Translations under genes and position numbers: made by a program
From: Corythoichthys intestinalis
Lineage: Eukaryota > Chordata > Actinopteri > Syngnathiformes > Syngnathidae
Reading direction: 5' to 3'
NCBI RefSeq assembly: GCF_030265065.1
Contig: NC_080408.1
Span: 33,226,501 to 33,290,500, forward strand
DNA length: 64,000 nt
Shown: positions 56,701 to 64,000 of the stretch, in pieces
Layout of the letters: every line of letters starts with the position of its first letter
Position numbering within the stretch: position 1 is the stretch's first letter
The notes under the pieces: model-generated
What the model was told of the DNA's origin: nothing
Databases searched by the model: none
What the model saw: the letters and a program-made list of their open reading frames with translations, nothing else

Positions 56701-59108
56701 ATACCAAAGGTTTGAAGACAATTGATCGCGTTAATCTCTGATACAAATTTAATATGTGCTGCCTTCCTGCAGTCTTGAATTTACGCTAATTTCAAACAAT
56801 AACTTAAGATTACATCATACAATCCACACTGCAATCACGCTACAGGAGGCTGCAGAGGAATTCTACCTTAACTGATTCCAATTTTCTCGGGCTGTGCAAC
56901 CAATTGTTGAAAAGCGGGTAACATTCAACTAAAATGGTTGTGCATATTGCACTACGAAGGGGACAGTACTTTGATTTAGTATTTTTTGGTTTATAGCATT
57001 TGTCCATTTAAAAAAATAATAATTCAACATCCTGGATCCTCTTTCCTGGTTGGTAGGATGGAAATTTCAATTCCAAATTTCCTCGTGATGAAACTCAGAT
57101 ATGTAATCATACTGGTTTTACCAGTGTTTTCACAGAAGTGATAGCAACCAACCACAATGGGTACCTCTAATGTACTGTATATATAGTCAAATATATGTAC
57201 TGTATGTCTTCAGCATTCCACCACTATTACTTTCACAGTTAAACGGGTATAAAACACATAGGTTCACAATTCGGATAACATGTGACTGCTTATTCACTAA
57301 ATTCTCTCATTGATCATTTAAAAAATAAATCTCATAATATATGGTAACATTGAACACTTGGTTTGATCTAGTCCTGCAACGATTAATCGATTCACTCGAG
57401 TATTCGATAAGAAAAAAAGATTCAAATTAAATTTTGCTGCTTCGAGTATTTGTTTAAAGTGGCGTTGTAATGGTTTGTTTTGAAAGTATTTACATTTAGT
57501 TCTATTGAATTGGGTGGATACACTGCCCTCTAGTCTGCTTCATTTCATGTGGCTGAATTCAGCTGCTCCCAGTTAAGACCAACATAAGCTAAGGTTTTGT
57601 TTGAGCTAATGTTTATTTTTAATGTATTCGTAATTTAATGGTGTATTTGGCTGTGTTTTTTTGTGGGAATACGTGTCTGGACCATTTGTTAAGAGCATCA
57701 ATTTTTTTTTTTTTTTTTTTTAAAGTTAGCATATTATAGCATTTAAGCTAGCGGACTTTGGCCAATTGTTCTTTTGTTGTACATAGATCCTCATTCATTA
57801 ATTATTTATACTGCTTGAGGCTTATCTCAGGTATTTTATTTTTTTATGTTCCTTATCCGATTACTCGATTATTCGAACTAACTACTTCATCGATGAATCC
57901 AAAAAATAAAATAATCGATAGCTGCAGCCCTAGTTTGATCATAGTAGCTTGTACAAAAAACTTAAAAGTGGCCATTTCTCAGAATATAATGCCGTTTGGG
58001 GGGTTACATTAGCACATTTGAACTACCTCTCCGATATCTGTATGGTACTAAGAAATTATCGGAAATAAAAAGATTAATTATGTCATTCTGTCATTGCAAA
58101 GTATTCTAAATCTGAAGAGTAGTACAATTTGGCTGAAATTTGCATAAAATTAACTCTTTACATGACTAAAAATGATCATATACTTTTTTTTTTTTAAGAC
58201 GCGCTGTCATTGTTAACACACTGGCTGCCACTGACCGCGCTAGACGTCCAATCCATTTTTACTGGGTGGGGGCCCGCAGCGACCATTCGCTGAACATGAG
58301 CAATCGCAGCCAGTTCTCAGTTTAAATGAATTAAACATCTATCGATGCCAATGGTAGACAATAAATTAAGACTGAGCATGTCTTCGAATAATCAGTACGG
58401 GGTTAAATAAAGAGATGGTTCCGATTTGGATCATTAAAGGCAGTGGTTAGAGGCGGATGTTGTAACGTTTGGTTAAACCTTTGATGTGACAAAGAGAAAA
58501 AAAGTCTTTTGTTACTCCTAGAACGAAAAGGCTCGATTATATCGATAGAACACTTTTTACGCGCATTTTTTTATTTAAAGAAGTACACTTCGTTCACTAA
58601 TAAGAAGCTAATACGCTTATTTTTGACGGGGGGGAAATTATATGTGCTGTTTACAAACAAGGAATTACTTGGCTTAAGGAGAATGCTAGCACTGGCTATG
58701 GTCTTCAATAGCCAGCTAAGCTTAGCGTGTGATGGAATTTGGCCTAAAAGCCAGTAAACCAAAATTAAGGAGTACCACCTAAGACTCAGTAAAAATGCAC
58801 TAGGGATAACTATAAGGAATTCTTTCGGGTTGAACCGGGTCAATGCTGGGAGCGAGAGAGTTAACCAGATGATGCAGCTGTCAATCAAGCACACCGAAGC
58901 CACGCGGTCAACCAGCAGTCGGTGGAAAACGTCATTCAATTTTAAAAAAAAACACGAGTGACAATTCTCTAAAGTCGCCCAATTCGCTCTCTACGGTGCC
59001 AACCTTTCCGCTGGCGGTGCCTCCAGAGACACCGATGAGAAAAGGTTGTCGTATTACGTCGCTATTGTCACCCCGGTCCCGGAGGCGTGTTTCAGAGTCG
59101 CCGGCCAT
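53792..59108 (-). CDS. uck2: UCK2 uridine-cytidine kinase 2, complete
   Basis: It phosphorylates uridine and cytidine to UMP and CMP in the cytosol, the first step of pyrimidine salvage. Coding exons from the start: 59108-59004, 56200-56041, 55616-55520, 55410-55268, 54254-54157, 54079-54031, 53928-53792. All borders are AG/GT and the phases close to 262 aa (human 261). The P-loop [13 protein letters not shown] (about residues 26-38) crosses the first intron. [10 protein letters not shown] holds the likely catalytic Asp (64), NFDHPDAFDNE follows, then VYDFVTHSR and the [11 protein letters not shown] lid. It ends SESSSRPH, as in human UCK2 rather than UCK1. The start MAGDSE has a good context (ACAATGG). 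Intron 1 (2.8 kb) holds a hAT MITE; intron 4 holds a perfect 167-bp duplication. Confidence 0.96.
54826..54841. repeat. Poly-G run
   Basis: Sixteen G in a row in UCK2 intron 4. Confidence 0.95.
54854..55187. repeat. Perfect 167-bp tandem duplication
   Basis: The block starting CACATTTTTACTGTAATTCA at 54854 recurs at 55021 with no difference that I can see, ending CAGGTGAATACTATTTAGA in both. It lies in UCK2 intron 4, next to exon 4. Confidence 0.95.
56201..57368. other. UCK2 intron 1, nothing recognised
   Basis: I see no exon, RNA gene or clear repeat in this stretch. Confidence 0.4.
57369..57932. mobile_element. hAT MITE, 564 bp
   Basis: A perfect 8-bp duplication GTTTGATC lies at 57361-57368 and 57933-57940. 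The ends are TAGTCCTGCAACGATTAATC and the inverted AATCGATAGCTGCAGCCCTA. No coding frame. A related scrap lies at 55905-55980. It is in UCK2 intron 1. Confidence 0.9.
58220..58370. repeat. GACGTCCAATCC-type interspersed repeat
   Basis: It contains TAGACGTCCAATCCATTTTT and the inverted TCTCAGTTTAAATGAATTAAACATCT. It is a relative of the copies at 28620 and 33183. Confidence 0.55.
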
Positions 59109-60238
59109 TGTTGCAAATGTGCTGCCGAGATGGTTGTGCTGGAAGATCACGAACACTGAGCTCCTCCCATATCGAAACGTTGCTATATACGCTGGGAAAA
59201 TTCATTTAAAAAATAAAAAATAATATGCTCATTTTGTTAGTATTTTTATTTGATTATCACAAAATGGGCACGTGTGATTTTTTAATGAGTGTTATTTTTA
59301 TATTTAATTTCTGGCTAAAAATACTATAACCAATCATATGACACATAAACTGACGTATGTCGTAAGTCCCACCTCCACGTTGAGTTGAGAACTGAGATAA
59401 CCCATATATAAAGCTAGCTATAGCTATAAAGCGTCAATTATCGGCCATTTTGCGTCGGTGATATTTAATAAACATAACATTATGATCAATAACGCGTGTA
59501 ATTTTAAATAGCTCTAAATAGCTCAATTTTCCACCGATTTTCAAACGACAGAACTTTTCATAAATATTTAAGATGCAGAGATTTTACTTTACACGTAATC
59601 ATATTTATAACATTTTCTAAATCATATCCAAATCAACACGGTTTGTTATCAGCCAAACAGTTTGTAAATCCGTCTAGAATTCAGACAGTATTTTAGTGGC
59701 GAAAATCAATCATGTTACTTCCGCTATAGAAGTCCAGCGACGCAAGTTGCCCACTAGATACTTACGCCGCCAATTCCGCCTTTAGACATCTTGGCCTACA
59801 TATATATGATATCTATGGTTAAAAAGAGATCATAATAAAAAGTCAACAAATTATTCAAGCGCTTTTAAAATCATTTTTACTTGTTAAAAAATACGCACTC
59901 AATTTTCTTTAATAATATTTTATTTTTATTTCCATTCTATTTTTTGGGTCAAAGAATTGTATCCAATCAAATTACACCTACTGTGACGTATGATTCGTGA
60001 GTCCCGCCTCCATATAGAATTCGCTGAACAGGCTAATGTAAATTTATAAGATTAACTAAGTAAAACTGGATTTACCACTCATGTCAGCGTAGTCTTAAAT
60101 GGTGAGTTCTTGTGCTAATAGTGTCAGTTTGGTGTGTACCGTGCAAAGATAGTTTTGTGCTTGCCAGTTCAAAGTGTGTAATATGCTATTCTGTGCTTGG
60201 CAGTTATATTTGCAAGCAGCAGAACCACCAAGAGAGAT
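59109..60238. promoter_or_regulatory. Divergent UCK2 / ALDH9A1 promoter region with a duplicated module
   Basis: The UCK2 and ALDH9A1 start codons face away from each other 1.13 kb apart. Two similar blocks of about 65 bases occur: near 59331-59395 and near 59970-60030. Each has, in order, a CCAATCA box, ACAC..A, a TGACGTATG (CRE-like) word and GT(A/G)AGTCCC(A/G)CCTCCA. A CACGTG box lies near 59269-59274. Promoter function is inferred from position and motifs. Confidence 0.55.
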
Positions 60239-63280
<3,042 letters not shown>

Positions 63281-64000
63281 ATGGTCAAAGCTGTTGACTT
63301 CTTGCACCTCCCGAACGATATTTTATGCCACCAGAGTTAATCCGGCTTTTGTCATTTCCCTGCCCCGGCTTCGGAGACGGAGGAAAGAGCTTAAACAAAG
63401 CAGGAGGCGTGACAGCTAGCCGACATGCTAACCCGAACTGAGCGGCCCGGACCATAGCAACGGCGGCGGGGTTGACTATCTTGACCGACAACTTGTGGCG
63501 AGCAAGTTACAGCTCGTCGTTCCCCTGCTGCAAGCAGGAGTGCTCGTTGAGGGGGAAACAGCTGGAGAATGACCGCCGAGTGGCCTTTCCAATCTTTTTT
63601 GCCTTTCGAAAATGAAAGAAAAGCACAAAACTACCCCAACTCATGTCACACACGGCGGCGAGGGTGACACCCTTTACCAATCGGCGGTGAGCAAGCTCGT
63701 CTTTCAAACCCTGCTGCGGGCAGGAATGATCGTTGAGGGGTTAGCAGCTGGAGAATGACTGCCGGACAAACAGGCCGACATCCGAGGAGTGTGTGGCTGC
63801 CCGAGCCCAACCCGAGGATAGTTGTCTATTGCCGGGTACAAGAAGAGGGCAGAGGGGGCCGGAAGTCTGGACGATATGGCGAACCGCAGACAAGAGCGGG
63901 TGGCTTCACGGGCATAAGCCGAGTATAGCGTTCTCTCAGTAGGCACGCGAAGGGGCCCAAGGGGGGGGTGTGACAAGCTGCCGGTCGTCGGCCGAGTGGC
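63281..64000. repeat. GC-rich repeat, runs off the window
   Basis: Composition rises sharply. A block with GCGAGCAAGTTACAGCTCGT..GCAAGCAGGAGTGCTCGTTG..AGCTGGAGAATGACCGCCG (63497-63580) recurs with changes at about 63690-63767 (GTGAGCAAGCTCGTC..GGCAGGAATGATCGTTGAGG). This suggests tandem units of about 190-200 bp or part of a larger mobile element. No gene is assigned. Confidence 0.5.

Overview
This window looks like nuclear DNA of a ray-finned fish (teleost). It holds conserved vertebrate genes with GT-AG introns in a background crowded with Tc1/mariner and hAT-type DNA transposons and their small derivatives, tRNA-like SINEs and satellite DNA. The species cannot be fixed from the sequence alone.

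Layout. 1-4016: a satellite with periods of about 151 and 257-268 bp inside a roughly 2.76-kb higher-order repeat, ending in three 69-bp hairpin repeats. 7197-17074 (+): the last three coding exons of SLC1A7 (EAAT5), with an 8.9-kb intron swollen by nested transposons. 17.1-26.4 kb: intergenic DNA with a 405-bp palindromic MITE and a three-level hAT nest. 26469-46846 (-): a complete 16-coding-exon SCP2 (SCPx, 540 aa by my exon joins), with transposons in many introns. 49861-51554 (-): complete CZIB (C1orf123), 8 coding exons, 160 aa. 53792-59108 (-): complete UCK2, 7 coding exons, 262 aa. 60239-62341 (+): the first four coding exons of ALDH9A1, head-to-head with UCK2. 62.6-64 kb: repeats, the last part GC-rich.

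Gene content. SLC1A7 is a plasma-membrane glutamate transporter. SCP2 encodes a peroxisomal thiolase joined to a sterol carrier domain and ends in the peroxisomal signal AKL. CZIB is a small zinc-binding protein with two CXXC pairs. UCK2 is a pyrimidine salvage kinase. ALDH9A1 is the trimethylaminobutyraldehyde dehydrogenase of carnitine synthesis and here has a likely mitochondrial leader. They do not form one pathway. In human, SLC1A7, SCP2 and CZIB lie at 1p32 while UCK2 and ALDH9A1 lie at 1q24, so the window joins two human neighbourhoods.

Mobile DNA. Two Tc1-like elements have TA target duplications, matching inverted ends and uninterrupted DD34E transposase frames (11824-13412 and 44708-46333); these are the best candidates for recent activity. 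Six other Tc1-like copies are broken. Several nests can be dated relative to each other from their target duplications. I found no CRISPR array, no functional RNA gene, and no clear new biological system. The most unusual structures are the higher-order satellite, the roughly 800-bp foldback between UCK2 and CZIB, and the duplicated promoter-like module between UCK2 and ALDH9A1.
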